From the NCBI GenBank assembly GCA_022539475.1, contig VCMS01000119.1:1-64000 (forward strand): 64,000 bases of DNA, given 5' to 3'. The notes below the pieces were generated by a model. That model was given only the letters and a program-made list of their open reading frames with translations. It was not told the origin of the DNA and did no database searches. A program made the translations under genes and the position numbers. Of the stretch, positions 49,774 through 59,694 are shown piece by piece. Source of the DNA: Gracilaria domingensis (lineage: Eukaryota; Rhodophyta; Florideophyceae; Gracilariales; Gracilariaceae). How positions within the stretch are numbered: the first letter of the stretch is position 1; each line of letters begins with the position of its first letter.

Positions 49774-51150
49774 ATGACCAGTATGATTGTGATTCCGTTT
49801 GGGAGTGGAGTAGTGGCGGCATTCATCTTTCTGGTGTTCGAGGTAGTTGTGCTTCCGCTTATGATCCACAGCACATCAAAACTTGCAGCACTCGTTCTGT
49901 ACTGGAGAGGGCGAAAGGGGAATGATGTGGTGGTGGACAAGATGAAATTTCCGCTGTGGAGCGAGGGCCTGACGGGTGGCCAATGGTGGCATGTATCTCT
50001 TCTAGTATTTCGAATGATTCTACTTGCGATTCCAGTATATCTGGAGACGACGCTGAACTCGCGCGATGCCCCCGAGATGGTTTCCAGAACGATTGCGCGA
50101 GCTTTTGTGCCGGAGGCAAGCGACGATTGGCTGGGTTACCAAACTGCGGCGGGGAAGGACATCAGCTCGCTCAGAAACGAAGGGATCGACATGTTTTTCG
50201 CGTGCGCGTCGATGAACGAGGACGGATGGGTGTGGGCCAAAGTGGCGAACGTGACGGGCACGGACGACGAACCGCAGCGAATCCGCTGCGTGAGCGGGAC
50301 AGAGAGGGCGATGTACCGACTGACGGACGAGATTGTGCCATTTGGCGCGGACGACGACACGGTTCTGCGGTACGTGAACTTTCGGGTGTCGTGGACGCAG
50401 GGCAGACTGGACGAGTTTCCGGCGGAGCTGGTGGTGAACGAGAGCGGGAACCGGACGGCGGACGCGAGCGAAAGGGCGTTCCGCGTGCACGAGGTGCGGG
50501 CGCTGAACGACAGCGGGCTGGAGTGCTTCTTTGCCGACAGCGTGAAGACGCGCAACTCCATCTCGGCCAACGGCAAGCGCAACGTGACGGAGTGGCGCGG
50601 GTGGTGCGAGCGCGCGCGCGAGGCGCAGCAGCTGCTCGAGCTGTACGTGCTGCAGGTGGACATAGACATGCTGCCCATGCTGAACCGCGCGCCGCCGCAG
50701 CCGCGGCGACTCGAGGAGCGCCGCGCGCAGCGCGTGGTGGCGGTCGCGTACCGCGGCAGCCTGGGCTTCAACGGCACGGCGCGGCTGGGCGCGCGGCAGC
50801 TGGCCAACTTCCTGCCGTTCTGGGCGAACACGCACCGCGCGTCGGACGTGGCGCGCTACGTGCTCTACTCGCTGGCGCGCGACGTGCGCGTGGCGGCGCC
50901 GTCCGGCGCGCGGCGCGCGCGCACGGAGGTGGCGCCGGCCGTGCTGGCGGCCGGCGCCGCCGAGGTGGCGCTCGTGGCGCTGCTCGCGGCGGCGCTGGCG
51001 GCCGGCTGGCGCGCGCGCTGGCGCGCCGTGCCGGCGCCCAACACGCCGCGCGGCCTCGCGCTCTGCTGGGCGCACGCGCGCGGCGCGCGCGCGCTGCGCC
51101 TCGCGCTGCGCCGCGACGAGCTCGGCGCGCCCCGATTCATCCCCGTTTGA
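49774..51150 (+). CDS. Three-helix membrane protein, family member 3 (458 aa)
   Basis: Single exon. TM1 (SGVVAAFIFLVFEVVVLPLMI), basic loop (WRGRKGNDVVVDKMKFPLW), TM2 (HVSLLVFRMILLAIPVYLETT), ectodomain of about 280 residues with Cys at FACASMNEDGW and IRCVSGTERAMYRL and sequons NVT, NES, NDS and NGT, then TM3 (very Ala-rich, VALVALLAAALAAGW) and a tail with APNTPRGLALCWAHARG ending RFIPV. The blocks W.(W/H)AKVANVT and CVSGT.R..YR are shared with member 2. GC content rises from about 50% at the start to well over 75% in the last 700 bases, which biases the C-terminus toward Ala and Arg. Long frames in the two other plus frames and on the minus strand over this part are GC shadows. Confidence 0.8.
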   Translation: MTSMIVIPFGSGVVAAFIFLVFEVVVLPLMIHSTSKLAALVLYWRGRKGNDVVVDKMKFPLWSEGLTGGQWWHVSLLVFRMILLAIPVYLETTLNSRDAPEMVSRTIARAFVPEASDDWLGYQTAAGKDISSLRNEGIDMFFACASMNEDGWVWAKVANVTGTDDEPQRIRCVSGTERAMYRLTDEIVPFGADDDTVLRYVNFRVSWTQGRLDEFPAELVVNESGNRTADASERAFRVHEVRALNDSGLECFFADSVKTRNSISANGKRNVTEWRGWCERAREAQQLLELYVLQVDIDMLPMLNRAPPQPRRLEERRAQRVVAVAYRGSLGFNGTARLGARQLANFLPFWANTHRASDVARYVLYSLARDVRVAAPSGARRARTEVAPAVLAAGAAEVALVALLAAALAAGWRARWRAVPAPNTPRGLALCWAHARGARALRLALRRDELGAPRFIPV

Positions 51151-51566
51151 TGAAAAATATCATGAAAAATATAATAAATCTTTAAAGCTTTTTCAGGTTG
51201 CGCCCCAAGCTGTCAGCCAGCCACGGGGCCACGCGCGGCTGCTTCGTCTCCGTCCACAGCTTGGTCCGCCACATCACAGTAGGCAACGTCCCTCACGCTG
51301 AATTTCCGAGCAAGCGAGCCCGCATTCCAGGTGATAACCCACTTTCCATCGCGTTCTTCCATGTCAAATTTGCCGACAGATGCCAGTAATGCGCTACTGG
51401 CTCTCGGAGCTTGCCATTTGCTGCCCGTCATATGAATCGGAGAGTAGCAGCCCTTATTTGCCAAGCCAACAATTCTGTCCCGTGACATAGCAATATCCAA
51501 GGCCACTATGCTCTCCCGCTGCCAAGGCTTCAGAGTTGCCAGTGAGCCCGCGTAAACCCCTTGAAA
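51151..51566 (-). other. Intergenic, with a weak 97-codon minus-strand frame
   Basis: 51213-51506 on the minus strand reads as moderately protein-like (VGKFDMEERDGKWVITWNAG) but has no recognised family and no flanking support. Possibly a remnant exon or gene. Confidence 0.3.
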
Positions 51567-52520
51567 TCAGGAAAACGCACTGCCTTCTGTGATGATCTCA
51601 CCCAGTGCAAATATCAAAAGCACAAAGTTGGATACCCACTCACCAAACGCTTTGCAGATCTTCAACACATATAACGCGTCTAATTGCTCACTTTGATACA
51701 TATCGTCATCAACCTCCGAAAGCGCCCAAAGTGCTGAAAGTGAGAACAAAGAGTTCAGAAACAGAGCGGAACACACCAGCAGCCAAGCGGACTTCTCCAG
51801 AAACACGACCTTCCCCTCATTGGTATGTTTGACATGTATAAAATCCTCAACGAAACTCACAATATACTGCTTATCTTCGTCCGTCAGAAACTGAACATTC
51901 GACCATTGAATTGGGGTGCCTTCTTCCAGGTCAAATGCCTTATTGATAATCTTGAGCACATCTGAGGCAGAACTACTCGCAAGTCTATGCCAATGCCGGG
52001 TTGGGGAATGCCACTTAAACAGAGAGAACCACCACGGCAAGTGTCCAATGCGGGAGATACGGATGCCCTTTAACTTGGCCAAAGCTAGAACTGGAGCTTG
52101 TATGCAAGCAAAACCCCAAATACATGCTGCAAGAACAAAAGTTTGTAACCCGAGATAATCACGTGATTCAAGGAGATCGAGAATGTGTTCCCAATAAAAA
52201 ACGACCATGACGACAAAGTTTCCCAGAAGACCGACGGAGAATAAAGCTAGGAGGTAGTTTCGAAAGATTAGCCTACCTACCATCAGTGGAAAGATGAATT
52301 CTGGAGAACCCTGGAAAGCAATAGAAGGAATAGAGAGAGAGTGAGGCTTTTGAGTAGCCCGGAGTCGACGTCCTGTGTTCCAAAGGTGAACCCTTTGCCG
52401 CATGTAGTGTAAATCCTGACTTGCGGGCTTGGGCAAAACAGAGTGACAAATGAAGTGCTGTACGAAGGTCCGTACGTCGACCTCCTGAGTAGCGAAGAGC
52501 AAGACCCCAGACAAGGCCAA
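51567..52520 (-). CDS. Four-helix membrane protein, about 317 aa
   Basis: Membrane segments: LLALFSVGLLGNFVVMVVFYW (about 90-112), FVLAACIWGFACIQAPVLAL (about 127-148), SAWLLVCSALFLNSLFSLSALWAL (about 245-268) and VSNFVLLIFALGEIIT (about 297-312). Between the second and third lies a hydrophilic domain of about 90 residues containing IQWSNVQFLTDEDKQYIVSFVEDFIHVKH, conserved in the broken copy at 60611-61350. No family recognised. The N-terminus is uncertain: an overlapping frame from 52608 encodes another hydrophobic segment (LFVFIVFLSVGKFGLVWGLAL) and may be the true first exon, joined by a short intron or disrupted by a frameshift near 52300-52350. Confidence 0.65.
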   Translation of the reverse strand: MALSGVLLFATQEVDVRTFVQHFICHSVLPKPASQDLHYMRQRVHLWNTGRRLRATQKPHSLSIPSIAFQGSPEFIFPLMVGRLIFRNYLLALFSVGLLGNFVVMVVFYWEHILDLLESRDYLGLQTFVLAACIWGFACIQAPVLALAKLKGIRISRIGHLPWWFSLFKWHSPTRHWHRLASSSASDVLKIINKAFDLEEGTPIQWSNVQFLTDEDKQYIVSFVEDFIHVKHTNEGKVVFLEKSAWLLVCSALFLNSLFSLSALWALSEVDDDMYQSEQLDALYVLKICKAFGEWVSNFVLLIFALGEIITEGSAFS

Positions 52521-53511
52521 ACTTTCCCACCGATAGGAAAACTATGAAGACAAAGAGGTGACTTCTGACCACAAGGTTAGTGGCCAGGCATATTGGATTG
52601 ATATGCACAAAGTGTATCTATGTGCGATCACAATACCGATTAGCGGCGGGAGCTTGCTGGAAATTTCCCTTTTCCTCAGGGTATATCACTAGTTCCTCTA
52701 GAGATTGAGACATCTGTAATCTGCAGCGCATTTTGCGACCCACACTTTGTGGTTTAAACGTGTCGGCCGCGCAGCGCCGCTACGAGGCATGAGGGTGACC
52801 TCCGAGCAGCTCACGCGGGCTCAGAGCGCAGCGAAGCGGACGCTTGGGCTGGGGAACCCAAAAAAGTAGCCCAGTGAGGCGGCGCCTCACTGGCCCGTGA
52901 AAGACAGCCAACCCAAGAGCAAGGACTGCTCTGGCCTCTTTCGCTCCCATCTACTCTTTCGCGGGTCTTCCCAGCGCCCGTGAGGCTAACAGCCCGCTCC
53001 GCGTCTGGGATGCAGCCGTCCAGCCCAAGTGCAATATGATGTCAATCTCTTGAACGTTCTTTTTGATTTATAATCATTTTGGGTATACAAGTGAATGTTC
53101 CTACAATAGGCTTGAGACTGTTTATGTTGTGCGCAACGGTAGGAAGACGGGCGGGGCGACCGAGTAAAGTGCATGATTGACCGCCCGGCGAATTGCGCAA
53201 TCGCCGGAACGGTCGTGAACTTAATTTTGGCGCAAGTCGCTGCAACGAGTGGCGCCACCGTACGCTCCTGGAAGGCCGGCGGCGAACGTGTCACGCGTTC
53301 ATTGCGGTCGCCTCGCGAGAGGTCGATTGGTTAGAAGGCTACCCACCTTAGCCACAAATTGAGTAGATCTATGGATTGTCTCACACTTGTAGCTGGGGCA
53401 TGAATGCTTTGCAACCCAGAATGTTGCCCACCAGTAGGTGGACCCACATGTTTTCTGGAGAAGAATGCGCCTCTCCCGTGCCATAGACCAAAGTAAGTAC
53501 TATGTATTGAC
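52521..53511. other. Intergenic with a perfect palindrome
   Basis: No supported gene. 52872-52882 (CCAGTGAGGCG) and 52884-52894 are perfect complements about one base. 52740-53000 is GC-rich. Confidence 0.45.
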
Positions 53512-53650
53512 CTTCTTGTCGAGTGTGTTGATAAAGGACGTTCAAGATATGAATCTCGAAGTCGGATTGTTTGGGACCCTGGGCTGGCAATGGCAGAGTA
53601 AGAGTTGATTGCATTACAATTATCTTTCAGTATGTGCACTGCAGTCATCT

Positions 53651-53982
53651 TGTTGTAGGGAGGTACGTATATTGGTCTCACAAGGGGTTGGATCGACTCC
53701 TCGATCCGCCGTTTACTTTTTCGAGCTTCCTTTTTATCTTTTTACTAGCTTTCAGCAACTACGTCACAGTCTACAACTAATGTGTGTATTTTTGGTGCTT
53801 GCTCTTCTTTAAATGTGATAGCAGTCGGTTTGGAACGCTTTGCTCACTTGTCACTGCCAACCACTGCAGGTTTGTGCAGTGCAACGTCTTGCACCATGTT
53901 ACTCCATGCGGACCTTGCAGTCTAACCAGACTGCAACCTTCTTGAGCAACATGTGCTTCACAAACGTTTCAGTGTCTCCACA
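53651..53982 (-). repeat. copia-2 3' LTR
   Basis: 332 bp. The RNase H frame ends just inside it. The minus strand reads GAGTGGTAG immediately before it, a plausible purine tract. Confidence 0.9.
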
Positions 53983-54570
53983 CTACCACTCGATCCAAAC
54001 GCACCAATCTTTTACCCAACCTCTCGCAAAGACGTCTGTGCGTCTTCGTGTTGTGGCGCTTCGCAAACAAATCTGCAGTTGACCCACTGCTTCTCCTGTA
54101 GCCAACTCGCACAAGTCCACGTTCTACGGAGTCTTTCACGAGATGATATTTCAATTCGATGTGTTTTGTTTTCTCGTTCAGAACTTCATCATAGCACAAA
54201 AAAATCATGCCCTGATTATTTCCGAAGATGTCAATACTTCTCAAAGCTTTGTGTTTACGCGTTCGTTAAATAATCGTCGTAGAAAAACTCTCTCTCGAAA
54301 AGCGAGGGACATTGCAAAATATTCCCCTTCTAGAGTAGACTGCGCTACAACAGTCTTCTCTTTGCTTCTCCACGAAATAGGTCTTCCAAAAAACGTAAAG
54401 ATGAAGCCACTTGTAGACTTCCTACCGTCTCTTTCCCCAGCAAAGTCTTCATCCCAAGTTACTTCAAGTCTAACAGTATCATGAGCACAATATACAATCT
54501 TGGTATCTTTCGTGGTGTTAAAGTACTTGAGGACATTTATAGCCGCACTCCAGTGTTGCTGCGAGTACTG
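53969..54570 (-). pseudogene. copia-2 RNase H
   Basis: Continues in frame past the TAG (WDEDFAGERDGRKSTSGFIF, TVVAQSTLEGEYFAMSLAFRE), meets a TAA near 54260, and then shifts frame to the last part (DVFGNNQ-like DIFGNNQGM, NEKTKHIELKYH, TADLFAK) ending at 53969. Confidence 0.8.
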
Positions 54571-56829
54571 CTACATGACGCGCGAGAGATACGAGACCGA
54601 AAAAGCGATAGCAGGACGCACAATGTTAGTCAGATGCAGCAAGGAGCCTACCAGTCCTCTGTAAGGGAGATTTTCAACATCTTCATTAACATCTGACGCC
54701 TTTGTCAAGATTGTGTACTGGAGAGGAACGTTAACTTTGGCACCATCCTGTAGCTCAAACTGGGCAGCCAGCCGCTCTATCATCGGTTGAATGTGTAGAC
54801 TGAAAGACTTTCTGTCAGCGCTACGTTCGATGAGCATCCCGAGGAACTTTCGTGGCTCATCGTAGACCCTAAGGTCGACATAAGCTTGTAATTTCTTCAC
54901 AAATTCCAGCAACATGTCTCTGCCTTTGCCGACAATGATACCGTCATCTACGTACACAAGAATGGTCTCCCGTCCCTCACTTCTGTTATGAAGGAAGAGA
55001 CCAGGGTCGTTCTCAGACGCAGTGCATCCAATCTTCTTCATGATAGCCTTAAACGTGGTCATCCATGCGCGCGATGCCTGCTTGAGGCCATAAATGGCCT
55101 TTTTCAGCTTGTACACGTGATCCCTATATTGCTCATTCATGAAGCCTTCTGGTTGTTTCATGTAAAGTTCTTCAGTGAGATCACCATACAGGAACGCTGT
55201 TGTAACATCAAACTGAATAGCATCAAGATCATTAGCCACCATGTGCGACAGTACGGCTCTAACTGTACCATACTTCGCAACAGGGGAGAAGAGTTCCTCA
55301 AAGTCCACTCCAGGACGCTGTGAGAAGCCTGGAGCTACCAATCGTGCACGGTATCGCTCTTTCTGGCCTGTCTTATCTCGCTTCTTGAGAAAAATCCACC
55401 TGCTACTAATAGGTCGGCAGTTCTCTAGAGGCGGAACTAGTTCCCATACAGATCTCTGGTCCATATGATCCATCTCCTCATGCATGGCTGCTCGCCAGTC
55501 TTCGGCGTCGTTTTCCTTCAAAGCTTCACGAACAGTCAGTGGACTGTCGTCCACAGGGTTCCTCAAGGCACTTGTGGTGAGTAATGCCATGGTGGCGTCT
55601 GGTGTGTATCGATTGGGTGCTTGGCGGGATCGACTGGACCTTCTTGGCTCATCTGGGTAGTGAGCCACAAGCTCCGGGTCGTAGGAATACTCCACTTGTG
55701 CGTCCACAAACTCTTCTTCTTCCTTCACTTCATCATCCACTAAATCTTCCTGCTTCTGATCTTCGTGCTTCTTTGCTTCCTTTCCAGCCATGTCTTCTTG
55801 CTTCACATCCATCTGCACTTCATGATCCTCTTCACAGTGGTCTACCCCACTGAAGTCGACTTTCTCTGGTCCAGGGAGAGATTCACTCTCAGATTCAGGC
55901 TTCCATCCAGTCACCTTCTCATTGAATGTGACATCTTGAGACACAATCACTTTGTTCTCGTTCGGAATGTACACTCTGTAGCACTTGCCCCTCTCATACC
56001 GGACAAGGATCCCTTTAATGGCACGCTTCTCGTATTTTGCAGTACATTGACGGCGCTCCCTCGGGATGTGTACATAATATTGTGCCCCGAAGGTTCGTAA
56101 GTGCGCTAGGTTAGGCTTGATACCAGTGAAAGCCTCTATCGGAGTCATGTGAGGCGCCCCTTCGCGCCGAACGAATGTGCGGTTATGGATGTAGTTCGCT
56201 GTGTTTACGGCTTCTGCCCACAGTTGGCGACTGCGTGGTGTCCCTTCAATCGTCCGTAACATCGTTCGAGCCTTGTCATTCAGTGTACGATTAAGTCTCT
56301 CCGCCTTTCCGTTGGACTCAGGGCTGTATGCCGGGCTCGGTTCCATGAGCACTCCTTTGCTGTTCAACCAGTTCCGCATTGCACCGGACAAATACTCGCC
56401 CGCGTTGTCAAACCTGAACCGCTTCAGCACTCGTCCAGACTGAGTCTCGAACAAGGTGATCATGTCCTTGATTCGGTCTCCTACTTGCGCCCGTATTCGT
56501 GTGAACCGCACTGCTGACAGACGAGTCTTGTCGTCATAAGTGGTCACCGCGTACTTCGCCTTTGACAAGCTCTCAACGTTAATGGGTCCCATGACGTCTG
56601 AGTGGACAAGGTCAAGAACCTCCATGTTCTTCTTCGATGCATCGCTTGGCTTCCGCGGTGCTCGAGTGGCTTTGGCTTCCGCACACGGTTCGCAGTGTCC
56701 GAAGTCCTGTATCGGTACCTGTCGTACGCCGTTGATGATTCGCAGAGTCTTCCGAATGTAGTCTAAGCTTGAGTGGCCGAGACGTCTATGCCAGGTTAGC
56801 GCATAGTGTTCTCCGTCCTGCGCAATCAA
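54571..56829 (-). pseudogene. copia-2 integrase and RT (752-codon open part)
   Basis: Integrase zinc site WHRRLGHSS...HCEPC; core with LVHSDVMGPI, RFDNAGEYLS and SPESNGKAERLNR (D, D, E); a charged spacer rich in Lys/Glu; RT with WIFLKKRDKTG, FDVTTAFLYGDL, YGLKQASRAW and catalytic YVDDGIIVG. Catalytic residues are present, but the frame stops at a TAG (54571) in the RT end, and it is cut off from protease and RNase H. The integrase and RT boxes resemble copia-1, so the two belong to related but distinct families. Confidence 0.85.
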
Positions 56830-57406
56830 AACGTAGTTTCTCGGTTTTCAGATGGAGCAAGCTTGATTTCGTAGAGAGTCCTTCATCGAGCTCCTTCCCT
56901 ACTGTCAGAATCCTCAGGCTATTCTGGTCCACAATTACGGTGATCCATGATCCTTCATTGTCAGACATGAACACCGTCATATATCGGCGACGACGAATAG
57001 AGCTCACGGACAGCAGATTACACATAAGCTCCGGCACGTAGAGCACGTCGTTAAGAACAAACTTCTCGCGTTGACCTTCTGTTGCACGAATCCAACATTC
57101 TACAGTACCCTGTCCATTCATTCGTAGCTTTGCACGGTCTCCTACTGATACAGTCTTCTTCGTGGAGGAATGGACGCCATGAACGAAGTAGCTCTGGCTA
57201 TTAGTCATGTCTTTCGATGCACCTGAGTCCAAGTACCAAGAGAACTCTTGTCCCTCATGAACTCGGTGATTTGCAATGTATCCAGCTTCCTTCAATACGA
57301 TGTTCTCTCGACATCCATTCGCGTCAGATACATCAAGCGTCTCCATCACTGGTGCCTCTTCATCTTCAAAAGCAACCACTACCAGTCGAGCGACGATCCC
57401 GGCCAC
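56786..57406 (-). pseudogene. copia-2 protease segment
   Basis: WYLDSGASKDMTNS gives the copia-type DSGA active site, followed by VLYVPELMCNLLSVSSI, typical of this region. A one-base shift near 56830 separates it from the integrase frame, which continues with ALTWHRRLGH. Confidence 0.8.
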
Positions 57407-57439
57407 ACCATCGTTTCCATTTCTACAATCCGAATGCTT

Positions 57440-58765
57440 CTATTCATGGCCGTTCTTCTTTTCTTTGTAACTCTTACTGCGAGGATTGTCCCAGCAGTTC
57501 TTCTTGATGTGACCTTTCTTGTTACAAAAGAAGCTTTTCCGGTCTTCCGAAGTCTTCTTCGTACGCGCCTGTAGTGCTCTCACATGTCCCGAAGTGGATC
57601 TAGAGGACCGACTGTCCTTCAACAACTGCCCCTCACGGGCGATCAAGCGCGGTACGGCGTCCTTCAGAGTAGTTCCAGTCTGATTTATGACTTCAGCTGT
57701 CACATCAAAGTCCTTTGTGAGGCCCCTCAGGATCGCTCTAAGCCTTTCGGCTTCAGACAGAGTGTGTTCAACACTATTCAGCTTCATCTCGATGACTGCA
57801 AGTCGATTGGTGTAGTCAAGCACACGTTCATGCGTTGTCATCTTCATATCCTGATACTGTTCCAGTAGCGCATCTATGCTCGCCTGCGATACCATTTCGA
57901 AGTTCTACTTTAGCGTCTTCCACATCTCTGCCGGGTCCCGTATTGTCATCACCGATGCCACACAGGACTCATGTACCGAGAGAAGTATGCAGGTCAGAGC
58001 AATATCCTTCTTCTTTTCGAACTTTTCTACAGCGTCTTCGTCCTCCGGTTTACGATCAGCGCCAGTCACCATGTAGTATAGTTCGCGGGATCAACGGGGG
58101 CTTTACAAGACCCAGTGGTGACGTTTCGGGTCTCTGGACACGAGTGTCTACTGTACCACGTGAGACGCTCAAGCAAAGGCATGGCAAGGACTAATTAGTT
58201 TATTTTCATCAATTTAGAATTAATATGTACTAGGTGGTGTACATATGTGGCTGGGGTGGTGCACCACAAATGCACCTCCCGGTGGCCTACGTAACACTAG
58301 GTCCGTGAGAGCCGGAGGGGCGCTCGGGTGTACTAAACCCCCGAGACGCCAACCTGCCACACTAAACGGTAAAGGAAAGCACCAACTAGGCTAATTTGAC
58401 ACCATTACGGCTATACAGTCACCAATTGGTAATTCTAGTAGTCCTCTAATAGTTTTGCTGACCTCGAGGGTTATACGTGCCTGCCGCACACCAGTGCAGG
58501 CGTATTTATCACTTGGTCACCGTGCACTATACGCAACGGCGGGTGCTGCAGACCTATTGGATGTCACGCGTTTCACTCCTCCGCAGGGTCGAGCCCACGC
58601 AGGGCTCCCCACTAACAGCTCGCACCGACCGGTTATACCACACACCGGAGTCCACACGTCTTTGGACCGCAACACGGGATCTATTTTGTGCGACCACATG
58701 AAGTAGGTATCCGCCTTCAAAAGCGCAATACGAAGCTTCGCAACGTCGAAAAAATTGTCGTCCAT
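57440..58765 (-). pseudogene. copia-2 Gag, split by inserted sequence and stops
   Basis: The N-terminus at 58765 reads MDDNFFDVAKLRIALLKADT and FMWSHKIDPVLRSKDVW, matching copia-1 Gag, then loses homology at about 58640. Gag resumes at about 58070 (EKKKDIALTCILLSVHESC), meets a TAG near 57905, and continues to 57440. The nucleic-acid-binding knuckle reads FFCNKKGHIKKNC: the first Cys of the CCHC set is missing. Confidence 0.75.
58080..58640. other. Sequence inserted in copia-2 Gag
   Basis: About 560 bp with no counterpart in copia-1 Gag, where these two Gag parts are about 20 codons apart. Contains small palindromes (TGGTGCACCA near 58260; GCCTGC...GCAGGC near 58480). No terminal repeats or target duplication found, and the limits are approximate. 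Confidence 0.4.
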
Positions 58766-58839
58766 GACGCTGCTGTAGCCTCAAACGCACTAGAGAAAGA
58801 AAAAAAAAGAACCGCAACACGCGACAGTACTTCGTAGTA

Positions 58840-58851
58840 GGCCCGATAACC
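58840..58851 (-). promoter_or_regulatory. copia-2 primer-binding site
   Basis: The minus strand reads GGTTATCGGGCC next to the LTR, one base off the half tRNA-iMet site GGTTATGGGCC seen in copia-1. Confidence 0.6.
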
Positions 58852-59181
58852 TGTTGTAGTGGGTACGTAGATTGGTCTCAAAAGGGGTTGGATCGACTCC
58901 TCGATCCGCTGTTTACTTCTTCGAGCGTCCTTTTTATCTTTTACTAGCTTCCAGCAACTAAGTCACAGACTACAACTAATGTTTTTATTTTCGGTGCTCG
59001 CTGTTCTTCTAATTAGAGAGCAGTCCGTTTGGAACGCTCTCCTGACTTTTCACTGCCAACCACTGCACGTTTGTGCAGTGCAACGTCTTGCACCATGTTG
59101 CTCCATACGGACGTTGCAGCCTAACCAGACTGCATTTTCCTTAACAAACATGTGCTTCACAGACGTTTCAGTGTCTCCACA
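58852..59181 (-). repeat. copia-2 5' LTR
   Basis: 330 bp. Pairs with 53651-53982. Confidence 0.9.
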
Positions 59182-59694
59182 CATCTTACAATAGATGGAA
59201 TATATGATGCGACATACTGTATTTGATTATATCACAGACGCAAATGCGTCTGGATAAAGCTTCTGCGATTAATCTGGCTTGGCGGGGAGATAGCAGTGAA
59301 GCAGGTTTACGCTTTGTCAGACAGTACTTTATTAGAGTGCTAGTTGTCGATGAACGACTTTACAATCAATTTATCAACAAAGTATCTTCTTCTACAACTA
59401 TAATACTGTTTGTATTGGTCTTGTACGATCAACGCAAAACAGCCCTACCGATGGCCGTTAGTCAAGTGCATATGCAGCCCTGCCGAGGGCCGCCACTGTG
59501 CTTTCCCACCATCACCCATTCCAACAGCGCCACCTGACGCCGGAACACTGGTCGTCGTTGGTCCGGAACTCAAGCTTCACAAATAGCCAGAGAACCGCGA
59601 TTTGACAGACTTCGACACTTCTACTCAAAGGTATAGTTGTGTTTAAAATGCCTATTCTATTCTAGATGCTACACGTAATGGTTGAAATCAAGGC

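Larger units (their letters stand above)
53651..59181 (-). mobile_element. Ty1/copia retrotransposon copia-2, decayed
   Basis: LTRs 53651-53982 (332 bp) and 58852-59181 (330 bp), TGTTGTAG...TCTCCACA on the plus strand, flanked by CATCT (53646-53650 and 59182-59186). The LTRs are only about 85-90% identical by eye, so the insertion is much older than copia-1. Gag, protease, integrase, RT and RNase H lie in order on the minus strand but are broken in at least five places. Confidence 0.92.
53517..59617 (+). repeat. Solo LTR of the small non-autonomous family, split by copia-2
   Basis: The halves 53517-53650 and 59187-59617 join to about 565 bp that align with the 574-bp LTR at 13007 (same start TGTCGA.TGTGTTGAT, same end TTCGACA, shared internal blocks such as GGGACCCTGG, CTGCCGAGGGCCGCCACTGTGCT). 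It is flanked by the 5-bp duplication CTTCT (53512-53516 and 59618-59622), so this was an independent insertion reduced to one LTR by recombination before copia-2 entered. Confidence 0.88.

Noticed and set aside
49956-51185. 409-codon alternate plus frame and 351-codon minus frame
   Set aside because: Low-complexity Arg/Gly/Ala translations of the GC-rich end of the 49774 gene.
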